64,000 nucleotides of DNA from Methanocella_A sp963769045. GTDB taxonomy: Archaea; Halobacteriota; Methanocellia; Methanocellales; Methanocellaceae. How positions within the stretch are numbered: the first letter of the stretch is position 1; the number at the start of each line of letters is the position of its first letter. This document shows positions 7,681 to 16,311 of the stretch, one piece after another. Position numbers and translations under genes: made by a program. The notes under the pieces are model-generated. The model had not been told where the DNA came from, did no database searches, and saw nothing but the letters and a program-made list of their open reading frames with translations. The DNA lies in the NCBI GenBank assembly GCA_963769045.1, contig CAVYKK010000027.1, positions 19,868-83,867 on the forward strand. Direction: 5' to 3'.

Positions 7681-8295
7681 TTACTGCTTTGACGCGAACG
7701 CCAGGTTGCCGTCGATCTTATTGATCTTGGCCTTGACGATCTCGCCCGTGCGCGCGTTCGGCACGAAGATCGTGAACTTGTCGATCCTGGCGATGCCGTC
7801 GCCTTTCTTGCCCTGGGTCTCGATCTTCATCTCGTAGACCTTGCCTTCCTCGATGGAGGCGACCTGGGCGGTCTTAGTGGATATCTGCCGGCGCTTCTGG
7901 ATGGAGCGCTGTGCACCGCAGGCGTCGCACTTGAGGGTGGTGATGCGGTCGTACTTGACGAGCTTGGTGTCCGGCCTGCCGCATTCCGCGCAGCGGACGT
8001 ACTCGCTGACGTAATCCTCGACCAGTGCCGCGATCGTGTCGGATGTGAAACGGCCCTGTAGCACGAGGCGATTGCCTTCGACTTTGCCGGCCGTGCCCAT
8101 TTCCCTCAGCAGGTGCTTTACGAAATGGTCCGAGTCGCGGTTGAGCTTATCGCGTATCTCGTTGAAATTTTCCCAGACCGTAGTGCGGCCCTCGATAAAT
8201 GTCTTCGGTCGCGGCACAACGAAACGCTCGCCGCTCGTTTGCATGTTGGGCGACTTTTCGATCGCCCTGTTAAGTAATAAGTCGTATCCTTCCAT
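7681..8295 (-). CDS. eif2b: Translation initiation factor aIF2 subunit beta with TRAM domain
   Basis: About 204 residues. This is the beta subunit of archaeal IF2, which with alpha and gamma brings initiator tRNA to the small ribosomal subunit. The N-terminal helix (YDLLLNRAIEK), the central alpha/beta domain (FIEGRTTVWENF through the HLLREMGTAG helix) and the C4 zinc ribbon (VRCAECGRPDTKLV and LKCDACGAQR) appear in order. The last ~60 residues (EGKVYEMKIETQGKKGDGIARI through LAFASKQ) form a TRAM domain, an RNA-binding extension also known in other methanogens. The ATG at 8295 fits a leaderless transcript from a TATA-like CTTATAGTG near 8320; a GTG at 8301 is the alternative. Confidence 0.92.
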   Translation of the reverse strand: MEGYDLLLNRAIEKSPNMQTSGERFVVPRPKTFIEGRTTVWENFNEIRDKLNRDSDHFVKHLLREMGTAGKVEGNRLVLQGRFTSDTIAALVEDYVSEYVRCAECGRPDTKLVKYDRITTLKCDACGAQRSIQKRRQISTKTAQVASIEEGKVYEMKIETQGKKGDGIARIDKFTIFVPNARTGEIVKAKINKIDGNLAFASKQ

Positions 8296-8486
8296 TATCA
8301 CACATCTTAAGTTAGATACACTATAAGCAGGTCATTTAAAAAGATTTTGGTTTAAAAAGGCGTATAATGGGCGGCTTCAAAGCCACGTAACACGCTGCGC
8401 TTGCATCCATTCGAACGGGTAAATTCGATATAAATCCTGGCGCCAGGAGTCGGCGGATGACCGGAGTCCTGGTCAGGCATAAGAGG

Positions 8487-8589
8487 ATGAAAAACGGGCA
8501 GGGCTGTCGTCGCACGCCATGGCCGGGTCACGCGTGCGCGCGCGAGCGGCCGGACAGGCTTCTCCTGGCTTATTTGAGATGTTTTTCAT
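8487..8589. repeat. CG-core element (copy 3), core inverted
   Basis: A 103-bp unit with the same ends as copy 2 (ATGAAAAAC at 8487-8495, GTTTTTCAT at 8581-8589) and the same left flank (GGGCAGGGC). The core at 8526-8548 is the exact reverse complement of the core at 7432-7454. About 50 bases left of it resemble the left side of copy 4 near 14752-14797. It fills most of the 8296-8672 gap between aIF2 beta and the convergent end of the L10e gene; no gene is seen there. Confidence 0.8.
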
Positions 8590-8672
8590 GAGCGCGCCAA
8601 GAATATTTTTAAAGCATCCGCTATCCGGAAATGGCGAATAAAATAGAAAAAAGATTGTGGGAAGAGACTGGC

Positions 8673-9191
8673 TTACTTGACCAGTTCTGCGCCCTTTTCG
8701 ACGACCAGCCGGTGGGGCGTGGGAAGCTTGTGGCCTGCGCGGCGCAGGGCCTCCTTGGCCATCCCGAAGTACTGGGGGGTCGTCCATATGGTGAAGATGC
8801 CCTGGCCCTGGTAGACGCGCGCGGCGGTGCCGATGGCCTTGCCGAAAGCCCTGCGCATGCCATCAGACACACGGTCTGCGCCTGCGCCGGTGGCCTGCTT
8901 GTTCTCCCGGAGCACCTGGTGGGGGTATACCCTTACCTTGAACCGGTAGTTCAGCCTGCCGACATCATTCATCAGGTACCTGTTAGCCGAAATACGGGCT
9001 GCCTCAAGCGCATCGTGCCTGACCTGGCAGGTCTCGTTGACGACTAAAGTGATAGCTACGGGTAACTCGTCCGTCAGGTTGCCCATGTCGAACTGGGCCA
9101 CCTTGACGCCCGGTACACCACCCATATATTCTCGCCTGGTGTACGACGGGCCCGAGAAATTTTTGTACATTCTTCCTGGTTTTCTCGCCAT
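8673..9191 (-). CDS. rpl10e: 50S ribosomal protein L10e (uL16)
   Basis: About 172 residues. A large-subunit ribosomal protein of the L10e/uL16 family that sits near the tRNA-binding sites and the central protuberance. The archaeal/eukaryotic start ARKPGRMYKNFSGPSYTRREYMGG and the FKVRVYPHQVLRENKQATGAGADRVS segment are characteristic, and the length matches the family. The start is the ATG at 9191, preceded at the right distance by GGAGAT; the upstream in-frame ATG at 9197 would bury that site. A TATA-like CTTTATATGA near 9250 gives a short leader. Confidence 0.95.
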   Translation of the reverse strand: MARKPGRMYKNFSGPSYTRREYMGGVPGVKVAQFDMGNLTDELPVAITLVVNETCQVRHDALEAARISANRYLMNDVGRLNYRFKVRVYPHQVLRENKQATGAGADRVSDGMRRAFGKAIGTAARVYQGQGIFTIWTTPQYFGMAKEALRRAGHKLPTPHRLVVEKGAELVK

Positions 9192-9248
9192 GATCAAATC
9201 TCCATTAAACTATGAGCATGTAGTTGCGGGAATTAAATGTCTTAGGGT

Positions 9249-9260
9249 CATATAAAGCTT
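9249..9260 (-). promoter_or_regulatory. TATA-like promoter for L10e
   Basis: On the minus strand the sequence reads CTTTATATGACC, about 60 bases before the L10e start, giving a predicted 35-base leader with a GGAGAT ribosome site. Based on sequence match only. Confidence 0.5.
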
Positions 9261-9285
9261 ATGATACCCGGAGGCATTAATATAA

Positions 9286-9296
9286 TAAAAAAAGAC
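9286..9296 (-). terminator. Poly-U terminator after the coiled-coil genes
   Basis: On the minus strand the run TCTTTTTTTATTATATT follows the 234-aa coiled-coil gene by about 20 bases, as expected for archaeal U-tract termination. Confidence 0.5.
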
Positions 9297-9317
9297 GCCC
9301 GTTCTCTCAGGCAGGGC

Positions 9318-10022
9318 TTACGTCTTGATGATCTCGTTCATGGCGGTGATCATGTACTTGATCCGTTCGAGGGTCTGCCGGTCCTGTTCCAGCTTCTCGT
9401 TCACATTTGCCTCGAACTCGGCCTGGGCGTTCTTGAGCGAGCCTACGAGCCGGTCGACATCCGCAGTAGTCGCCTTGCTGATATCTTTCATGTTCGCCTC
9501 GGTGATCTCGCTCATTTCCTTGATACTTGCCTCGGCGCGCTCGCTGGCCTGGCGGAGGTTCCGCTCGGTCAGTTCGCCGGTCTCGTGCATGCTCTTCTCC
9601 GATCTGTTGCAGATCCCGTTAAGGTTCCGCTCGGCAGCCTCGATGCGTTGCGTCAGCTGGGCGTTGCGGGCTTCCAGCGCGGCCATCTCCCGGGCCATGG
9701 CTGCCATGACCTCCGAGTAGCGGGCGTCGAACTTTGTCTCCCACTCGCCGACGCGCTTCAGGAACGTCTCGTTCCTGGCGCTGGCATCGCTCTCCAGCTT
9801 CCTGAGCTGCGACATCCGCTCGTCCAGCGTCACGATCGCATCGGCAGCCGTCTCGGATGCGCGGTTGACGTAGTCGCCCGCCTTCAGTAGCTTGATCTCA
9901 TCGGCGGCAAGCCTGTAATTGCCCTCCCACGCGTTGGGCTCGTGGGAGTTCAGCTCGGCCCTCTCTTTCTCTATCCTGCCCAGCAGCTGGCGCTCCTTGC
10001 CGATGTAGCTTTCGAAGTCCAT
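9318..10022 (-). CDS. Coiled-coil protein with 11-residue repeats, 234 aa
   Basis: A soluble, highly charged helical protein without a signal peptide. The C-terminal third splits cleanly into 11-residue units (TERNLRQASER, AEASIKEMSEI, TEANMKDISKA, TTADVDRLVGS), the hendecad pattern of right-handed or straight coiled coils. Its last ~25 residues (LEQDRQTLERIKYMITAMNEIIKT) match the C-terminus of the giant protein encoded 12 bases upstream, so the two share a terminal module and may assemble together. A good GAGGTG ribosome site precedes the ATG at 10022. No enzyme motif is visible; a structural or scaffolding role is inferred only from composition. Confidence 0.7.
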   Translation of the reverse strand: MDFESYIGKERQLLGRIEKERAELNSHEPNAWEGNYRLAADEIKLLKAGDYVNRASETAADAIVTLDERMSQLRKLESDASARNETFLKRVGEWETKFDARYSEVMAAMAREMAALEARNAQLTQRIEAAERNLNGICNRSEKSMHETGELTERNLRQASERAEASIKEMSEITEANMKDISKATTADVDRLVGSLKNAQAEFEANVNEKLEQDRQTLERIKYMITAMNEIIKT

Positions 10023-10034
10023 GCGCTACACCTC

Positions 10035-13000
10035 TTACGCCCTGATCAGTTCGTTCATCGTCTTCATGATCTGCTTGATCCGCTCGGTGTTCTCCTTGTC
10101 GGATTCCAGCTTCTTATTGATGGAGTCCTCGACGTCCTTCTGTGTCTTCCGGAGCTGGGTCATGGCCTCGTCGCGGACCGACAGCATCGTGGTCTTGCTG
10201 GCGTTCACCGACCCGATCACCTCGTCGCGGGACTTGAACATCGATTCCAGGGCGGTTTCCTTGGAGTTGTTCGCCGCGGAGATGACCACGTCCCTGGTAT
10301 CCAGCAGTTTCTTGATCGTCTCTTCCCGGGTGCTCCTGATGCTTTCCAGGATCTCGTCCCTGGTCTTTGCCATCGACTTCTCGGCGACGATACGCGCGTT
10401 CTCCGTGGACGAGAGCACGATGGACTCGGTCTGCCGCAGTGCCACGATCAGGTCGTCGCGGACCTTGGACATACTCTCTATGGTCTCTTTCCGCTGTGCG
10501 TCCACGACGCCGTGCAGGCCGTCTTTCTCCTGCTTCACCATGGTGGCGATCTCCGCCTTGGCCTTGCTTACTGTGCCGGTCGTCTCATCGTGCACGCTGT
10601 CGATGATCGTGGACACGTCCTCACGCGCCCGCTTGGCGGCCGAATTCAGCTCGCCGCTGACCTTCTGGGTCTCTTCCCTGGCCGCGACCATCTCCCGGAA
10701 CGCGGCATCTTTCGTCGCGTCGATGTCCCGGAGGACGGCTTCCTTCGAGGCGCTCATGTCATGAAGCACCGAGCCCCTGGCGTTGTCCATTTCGCCGAGC
10801 ACCGACTGTTTGGTCTCGACCATTTCGCTGAGTACGGATTCCTTTGTCTCGCCCAGTTCGCGGAGCACTGACTCTTTTGTCTCGCTCATCGTGCGGATTG
10901 TAGCATCGCCGGTGGCGTTGACCTCACGTAGCACTGACTCTTTTGTCTCGCCCATCGTGCGGATTGTAGCATCGCCGGTGGCGTTGACCTCACGTAGCAC
11001 TGACTCTTTTGTCTCGCCCATCGTGCGGATTGTAGCATCGCCGGTGGCGTTGACCTCACGTAGCACTGACTCTTTTGTCTCGCTCATGTCTTTCAGTGCC
11101 GAGCTCCGGGTGACGCTGACCTCTTCGAGGATATCGTCGCGCGTCGCCATTAGCGTCTCCTTCGCATCCTCTGTGCTCTTTACGGCCTCGCTGGCTGTAT
11201 CTCTTAGTGTCTTAATCGTATCAGTCTTGAGCGTGGATACTGATCTGACAACGTCGGTGCGTATTCCCTCCAGCTCTTTGGTGACCTCGGTACGGGCGGC
11301 CGTAAGCTCGCGGGTGACCGTGTTCCTGGCGTCGTCCAGCTCCCTGGTGACCTCGGTCCTGGCTTCCTGTAGCTCTGTGGTGACCTTGTTCCGGGCCTCG
11401 TCCAGCTCCTTCGTGGCGCTGGTACGGATCTCCTCCACTTCCCTGCCTACGTCGTTGCGGGTGCCCTCCAGCTCCCTGGTCGCGGTCGTCCTGATGTCCT
11501 CGACCTCGCGGGCGACCTCTGTGCGGGTCTCTTCCAGATCGTGTGTGACGCTGCTGCGGGTGTCCTCGAGCTCCTTCGTGACGTCAGAGCGGATCTCCTC
11601 CAGCTCTCTGGTGACCTGTCCGCGGGTCTCGTCGAGCTGGTTGAGCAGGTCCTTTGCACTGCGGCTCGACTCGGTGATGCTGGCCTCGACCTCTGCGATA
11701 CGGGATACCAGCTCGCTCTCCGCTTCCCTGACCCGGGTGATCATCTCTACCTCGATCTTGTTCTCGAGGCTGCGCTCCATGGCGTTGAGGTTGTCCTCCA
11801 GCGCACGGTAGCGGTACTCGATGTTGTTGAGGTTGATGAATTCCTTACGGATGGCCGCCAGCCGTTCGTCCAGGTCGGAGAACGTCTTGCTGACCTGGTC
11901 GACCTGGGCCTTCAGGTACTGGCCGGTCTTGATCAGCTTGGCCTCCTGCGGAGTCACGCGCTCGGAGTCGCCCTTGAGGCCTTCCAGCGCTTTCTTGACC
12001 GCTTCGACCTGATCCTTATTGTCGCCGGCAATCTCGCGCATGGCCTTCAAGTCGTTGGTGTAGAGATGCAGGTCTTCCCTGATGCGCTGGATCTCTTCCT
12101 TGCCCTTCGTCAGCTCGCGGGCGTTCTTCACGTCCTCGTTGAAGCGGTCCATCATGCTCTTGACCGATTTCAGCTCGCTGCGGTAGTCGGTGACTGCCTT
12201 GGAGAGCTGCCCGACCTGCTCCAGGCTCGCGCGGAGCCTGATGAGGTCGTCCCGGTAGGTGGTGACCGACTTGAGGTCAGCCTGGATGGACTCCTTGTAG
12301 GCTGCCATATCCGAGGCGACATAGTCCCGGACACCCGTGACTTCCTTCCTGATCTCCCCGATGCCAGTCATAGTGGCTTCGCGGATTTCCTCGACGTCGC
12401 CTCTTGAGGCGAACATGCTCCTGATACGGCTGATGTCTGATGAAAGCGAATCCTTGCTGGTTTCGAGCGTCTCGCCGATCGAGCTCATCTTGACCTCGAC
12501 GGCATACATCTTCTGCTCCAGCGCGCCGATGGTGTCCTTCAGCGAGGTGATGTCCGAGTACAGCGACTGCCTCGTCGCGCTGATCTCGGCAACCGGTGCC
12601 GAAGAGTCCCGGATCGTCGCCATGTCGTACTTGATGGCGGTGACGTCCGCGGCTACGGCTCCCTTCATGCTCGCGACTTCCGAAGCTACCGATGTGACCG
12701 ACTCTTTGACTGGCACGATTTCTGTGGATATAGTCTCTCTTACAGCAGTGATATCTGCGGTGAGTGTCTCCTTTACTGCGGTGATATCCGAGGCCATTGC
12801 TTCCTTCACAGCGGCGATGTCGGCAGCAACCAATTCTTTTACGCTGACAACTTCCGAAGCTACCAGTGAGACTGACTCTTTGACTGGCACGATTTCTGTG
12901 GATATAGTCTCCCTTACAGCAGTGATATCCGAGGCCATTGCTTCCTTCACAGCGGCGATGTCGGCAGCGACCGACTCCCGCAGTGCGGTAATCTCGCCGG

Positions 13001-14486
13001 TCAGCGATTCCTTCACCGTACCGACCTCGCCTGCGCTGATTGCGGGGATGTTCTCTATCCTGCCGTTAATCGAGTCCACCGACTCGTGCAGCGACCTGAT
13101 CTCGTCACCCCAGCCGCTCATCTGCGCCTTGAGGGCTTCCATCTCTTCCGCGGTCTTCTCCGCCGGTCCGGCCACGACGCTGTCCCGCAGCGAGTTCACT
13201 TTACTGTCAAGGATGGAGACCGAGTTCTTCATCTGCTCGACGCCCGTCGTCTGCTCGGCTATGGTCATCTTGAAGGACTCCAGTGTCTTCGTGCACTCGT
13301 CCATGGACCTACGTGCAGCGAAAGCGTCCTGCTCGATGTTCTCGGTGCGGTCCTTCGTGGCGCTCAGCTCGGCGCCGACGGCGCCAATCTTTCCCGTCAC
13401 TTCGTTGAAGCGGTTGTCGTGCTCGACGACCGTGGTCTTGATACTCTTGAGCTCCACGGCGATCTTCTGCAGGATCTGCTTCTCCTGTGCCGCGAAGTCC
13501 TCGAAGTCGAACCCTTTGATCTTCTCGAGGTCGTCCTCCAGGCGGGCGATGGTGTCCTTCTGTACCTCGACGGTCAGCTTCTGGGCATCGATCATCGTCC
13601 TGGTATCGCGGAGCTGCACCTCCAGCCGGTCTGTGTCAGGCATATTGACTGGCTGTGGCGCTGGCGTAGCCATACGCTCGGCTTCCATGCGGTCCAGTTT
13701 CGACTGCAGGACCATGACGAGGCTCGCCAGGTTGTCCTGCTGCTTCAGGAGGCCGCGGTACTCCTCGATTTCCTTCCGCTGCTTCTCCTGCTCGGCCGCC
13801 TGCATTTCGAGCCGGACCTTGAGCTGGTTGAGCTCCGCCATGTCCACGACAGGCTGGATCGCCGCCGGCGCAGGCTTGATCTCCTGCACCGGTTCGGGTC
13901 GGGGTTCCGGTTTCGGCTCTGCCTTAACCGGTTCGGGCATTGTCTCTGCCTTTACAGGTTCCTGCTTCGGCTCTGTCATGACAGGTTCCGGCTTTGCCTC
14001 GGCCTTTGGCTCGGGCTTGACCTCAGCCTTCTCGGGAGCCCGGGTTGGGACGACGGGCTGCGGTTCAGGCTTCGGTTGAGACGGATGCAAAATGCTGGGT
14101 TTTAAAATGGGCTTCTGTACGGGTGGCATCGACGGCTTGACCTGTGGTCTGGCCACCTGCATTTTTTCCGGCTTCTCTGCGGGCTTTTCCACAGGGATTT
14201 TCTGGGCCTGGGGCCTGGGCACGGGGACCTTAATGGCAGACGGGGCTGGCTTCTCCGGCACCTTCTCTACCGGGGCCTTCGCGGGCTTCGCCGGCTGCAC
14301 CTTTTCAACCTGCTTCTCCGGCGCCCTTGAGGCTGGCTCCGGCCTGGCGGCCTCGCCTTTGTTAATGTCAGTCTTCTCGAGGATGGACTGGAGCGTTTCG
14401 AGCTCCTTTTTCATTCTTTCCTCTTCTTCCCTCGATTTTTGTGCCTTTGCATCCTCTTTCTTAGGTTTCCTGTCAAATAAACCCAT
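10035..14486 (-). CDS. Giant hendecad coiled-coil protein, 1483 aa
   Basis: Residues 1-20 are basic, about 20-225 are Pro/Lys/Glu/Ala-rich low complexity (PEPVKAEPKPEPRPEPV style), and the remaining ~1250 residues are almost pure helix. Much of it is made of 11-residue units; one run has at least 11 in a row of the type ELEEIRSDVTK, ELEDTRSSVTH, DLEETRTEVAR. Another stretch (SVAADIAAVKE, AMASDITAVRE, TISTEIVPVKE) mixes 11s with 14s. Around residues 1133-1199 a 22-residue unit occurs three times from perfect 66-bp DNA repeats. There is no signal peptide or membrane segment. The C-terminus (KENTERIKQIMKTMNELIRA) matches that of the smaller downstream protein. It might be a cytoskeletal, polar-scaffold or membrane-surface protein; no function is known to me. 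Confidence 0.75.
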   Translation of the reverse strand: MGLFDRKPKKEDAKAQKSREEEERMKKELETLQSILEKTDINKGEAARPEPASRAPEKQVEKVQPAKPAKAPVEKVPEKPAPSAIKVPVPRPQAQKIPVEKPAEKPEKMQVARPQVKPSMPPVQKPILKPSILHPSQPKPEPQPVVPTRAPEKAEVKPEPKAEAKPEPVMTEPKQEPVKAETMPEPVKAEPKPEPRPEPVQEIKPAPAAIQPVVDMAELNQLKVRLEMQAAEQEKQRKEIEEYRGLLKQQDNLASLVMVLQSKLDRMEAERMATPAPQPVNMPDTDRLEVQLRDTRTMIDAQKLTVEVQKDTIARLEDDLEKIKGFDFEDFAAQEKQILQKIAVELKSIKTTVVEHDNRFNEVTGKIGAVGAELSATKDRTENIEQDAFAARRSMDECTKTLESFKMTIAEQTTGVEQMKNSVSILDSKVNSLRDSVVAGPAEKTAEEMEALKAQMSGWGDEIRSLHESVDSINGRIENIPAISAGEVGTVKESLTGEITALRESVAADIAAVKEAMASDITAVRETISTEIVPVKESVSLVASEVVSVKELVAADIAAVKEAMASDITAVKETLTADITAVRETISTEIVPVKESVTSVASEVASMKGAVAADVTAIKYDMATIRDSSAPVAEISATRQSLYSDITSLKDTIGALEQKMYAVEVKMSSIGETLETSKDSLSSDISRIRSMFASRGDVEEIREATMTGIGEIRKEVTGVRDYVASDMAAYKESIQADLKSVTTYRDDLIRLRASLEQVGQLSKAVTDYRSELKSVKSMMDRFNEDVKNARELTKGKEEIQRIREDLHLYTNDLKAMREIAGDNKDQVEAVKKALEGLKGDSERVTPQEAKLIKTGQYLKAQVDQVSKTFSDLDERLAAIRKEFINLNNIEYRYRALEDNLNAMERSLENKIEVEMITRVREAESELVSRIAEVEASITESSRSAKDLLNQLDETRGQVTRELEEIRSDVTKELEDTRSSVTHDLEETRTEVAREVEDIRTTATRELEGTRNDVGREVEEIRTSATKELDEARNKVTTELQEARTEVTRELDDARNTVTRELTAARTEVTKELEGIRTDVVRSVSTLKTDTIKTLRDTASEAVKSTEDAKETLMATRDDILEEVSVTRSSALKDMSETKESVLREVNATGDATIRTMGETKESVLREVNATGDATIRTMGETKESVLREVNATGDATIRTMSETKESVLRELGETKESVLSEMVETKQSVLGEMDNARGSVLHDMSASKEAVLRDIDATKDAAFREMVAAREETQKVSGELNSAAKRAREDVSTIIDSVHDETTGTVSKAKAEIATMVKQEKDGLHGVVDAQRKETIESMSKVRDDLIVALRQTESIVLSSTENARIVAEKSMAKTRDEILESIRSTREETIKKLLDTRDVVISAANNSKETALESMFKSRDEVIGSVNASKTTMLSVRDEAMTQLRKTQKDVEDSINKKLESDKENTERIKQIMKTMNELIRA
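10891..11088 (-). repeat. Three 66-bp tandem repeats in the giant coiled-coil gene
   Basis: Units begin at 10891, 10957 and 11023 and are essentially identical in DNA, each encoding two hendecads (ETKESVLREVN and ATGDATIRTMG). Identity at silent positions points to recent duplication. Confidence 0.9.
12690..12975 (-). repeat. Internal near-identical repeat in the giant coiled-coil gene
   Basis: A block of about 100 bases around TTGACTGGCACGATTTCTG at 12705 recurs around 12885, followed in both copies by the same AMASDITAV and AADIAAV hendecad codons. It is a second, older expansion of the hendecad array. Confidence 0.75.
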
Positions 14487-14509
14487 TCAAAATCCCAACC
14501 TGTATTTTT

Positions 14510-14523
14510 TCGCTATATAAGAT
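14510..14523 (-). promoter_or_regulatory. TATA-like promoter for the coiled-coil operon
   Basis: On the minus strand TCTTATATAGCG lies about 27-35 bases before the giant gene's ATG at 14486, inside an AT-rich patch that extends to about 14700. Confidence 0.5.
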
Positions 14524-14749
14524 ATCGATTATATTCAAAAATCCATCGATATATACTTTGTTCTTTGAACAGTAACTCTGCTTTCGCTCTACTTAGTGGT
14601 GATCATTAATAATTTTTTGTGTCTTTTTCCGGTTTATTTTCTCTTATAAGGGAATAAATATCTTTTCGAAAGCAGGGGTCTGTACGACAAAATATTTCCT
14701 CCGTTATGACACTAAGGTCACGGTCTAAAACGCGAACAAGCGGCACCAA

Positions 14750-14885
14750 AGTACCAGAAGTCAGCGGGTGACCCGGGCCCCGTTCAGGTATAATGTGGTG
14801 AAAAAATAGTCGGGCAATTCGTCGCAGGTCGGGCGGGCGCTCGCGCGTGCGCGTTTTAGCGGACAGGCTTCATAGCCTCACAAAT
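14750..14885. repeat. CG-core element (copy 4)
   Basis: Left flank CCAGAAGTCAGCGGGTGACC, a middle GGTGAAAAAATAGTCGGGC, an alternating CG core at 14835-14855 in the same orientation as copy 2, and GGACAGGCTTC on the right. It is clearly related to copy 3 at 8435-8589 but lacks the right-hand GTTTTTCAT end. It lies in the 14487-14913 gap; the other half of that gap is AT-rich and gene-free. Confidence 0.7.
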
Positions 14886-14913
14886 GGTTGCATCAGGCGC
14901 AGGAACCCGGCCA

Positions 14914-16311
14914 TCACTGGCCTTTCTCTTTGAACACGGCACAGGACTCGACGAACTTCGCCGCGAAGGGCACGTATGATGCTGCGTGGAGATGGGTATA
15001 GGACGCAAGAGTGTTGTCCTTGATCATCCCGTCCAGCCCGTTACTGATTCCGGTGCCCCGGTCAAGCCGGTAGGCGAACCGTGCATCGTAAGGGATGTCG
15101 GTGATCAGCGAGTGGTGGAACTCATGGCCTTTGAACATCCCGTCCTCCTGGCCGATCGGGGTATCCAGTGCAAACCTGCCGGCGACATAGCCGATCGTAC
15201 GCACGTGCCTCATGGCCGCGACGCCCTCGAAGATACCGGCCATCTGGTGGCGCTTGCCGTCCTCGGTCTCCAGCTGCTGCATCAGGTACATGAGGCCGCC
15301 GCACTCGGCGTAGATGGGCATGCCCTGCGCAGACGCTTCGCGGATTGATGCCCTCATGCTCTCGTTCGCGGCCAGCTCGGCCGCGAAGATTTCGGGGTAT
15401 CCTCCGCCGATGACCAGCCCGTCGACCTCTGGCAGCTTATGGTCGTGCACCGGGCTGAAGTAGACGAGCTCCGCACCCTTCAGCTCCAGCAGGTCCAGGT
15501 TGTCCTTGTAATAAAAGTTAAAGGATTCGTCCATGGCGACGCCGATCTTTACCCCGGCGTCGTTGCCCTTGATAAAGATGCCCGGCCTGGTCGTCTTGAT
15601 CGGCGGGGCCTCGGCCGCGATAGCCGCAATGCGGTCGATGTTCAGGTTCTCGCTGATCGTCTCCTCGATCTTCTCCAGTTTGGCGCCGAAGCCGTCCACT
15701 CTTGACGCGCCCTCGCGGGCCGGGATGAGCCCGAGGTGCCGCATGGTCAGCTTCATGGCGTTTGTCCGGGGGATGGCGCCGAGCACCTCGATGCCCGTGT
15801 ACTTCTCTATGGCCATCCGGGCCTTCTCTGCATGGCGCTCGCTGCCGATCTTGTTGAGGATGACGCCCCTGATGTTGACGCTCTTGTCGAAGTCCCGGTA
15901 GCCTTTGACTATGGCCGCCGCGCTCCGGGTGATACTCTGCGCGTCGACGATCAGGATGACAGGCGACTTGAGAATTTTGGCGATCTGTGCCGTGGAGCCC
16001 ACGTCCGACAGGCTCTCCAGCCCCTCGTACAGGCCTCTCACCCCCTCGATGACGGCGATGTCTGCCCCCTGAGCCGAGTGCACGAACGATTCCACGACCG
16101 CTTTGTCCGACATCAGGAACCCGTCGAGGTTCTCGCCCTGCTTGCCAGTGATCATGGAGTGGTAGCTGGGGTCGATGTAGTCCAGGCCCACCTTGTACGG
16201 CTGCACGTTCCTGCCCTTCTCCCGCAGGAGCGCCATTATGCCGACCGAAATGGTGGTCTTGCCCGCCGAACTGCGATCGCCGGCCAGGATGATCCTCGGT
16301 ATTTTTATCAT
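14914..16311 (-). CDS. cfbB: Ni-sirohydrochlorin a,c-diamide synthase CfbB
   Basis: A 465-residue glutamine-dependent amidotransferase of the CobB/CbiA family. In coenzyme F430 synthesis it amidates the a and c acetates of Ni-sirohydrochlorin using ATP and glutamine. The N-terminal dethiobiotin-synthetase-like ATP-binding domain starts with ILAGDRSSAGKTT; the C-terminal class-I glutaminase domain has the catalytic cysteine in YAECGGLMY and the late histidine in YTHLHAAS. The family also makes cobyrinate diamide, but co-location with cfbA, C, D and E decides for CfbB. Its ATG overlaps the cfbC stop (ATGA), and it is the last gene of the operon. Confidence 0.93.
   Translation of the reverse strand: MIKIPRIILAGDRSSAGKTTISVGIMALLREKGRNVQPYKVGLDYIDPSYHSMITGKQGENLDGFLMSDKAVVESFVHSAQGADIAVIEGVRGLYEGLESLSDVGSTAQIAKILKSPVILIVDAQSITRSAAAIVKGYRDFDKSVNIRGVILNKIGSERHAEKARMAIEKYTGIEVLGAIPRTNAMKLTMRHLGLIPAREGASRVDGFGAKLEKIEETISENLNIDRIAAIAAEAPPIKTTRPGIFIKGNDAGVKIGVAMDESFNFYYKDNLDLLELKGAELVYFSPVHDHKLPEVDGLVIGGGYPEIFAAELAANESMRASIREASAQGMPIYAECGGLMYLMQQLETEDGKRHQMAGIFEGVAAMRHVRTIGYVAGRFALDTPIGQEDGMFKGHEFHHSLITDIPYDARFAYRLDRGTGISNGLDGMIKDNTLASYTHLHAASYVPFAAKFVESCAVFKEKGQ

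Noticed and set aside
6402..8672. tRNA or other structured RNA genes in the repeat-rich gaps
   Set aside because: The hairpins have no cloverleaf layout or tRNA box motifs; they match other intergenic repeats instead.
12337..14079. Long plus-strand frame opposite the giant coiled-coil gene
   Set aside because: Its Ser/Ala/Thr-rich composition is the expected mirror of the Glu/Lys-rich repeats; it has no start signal or domain.
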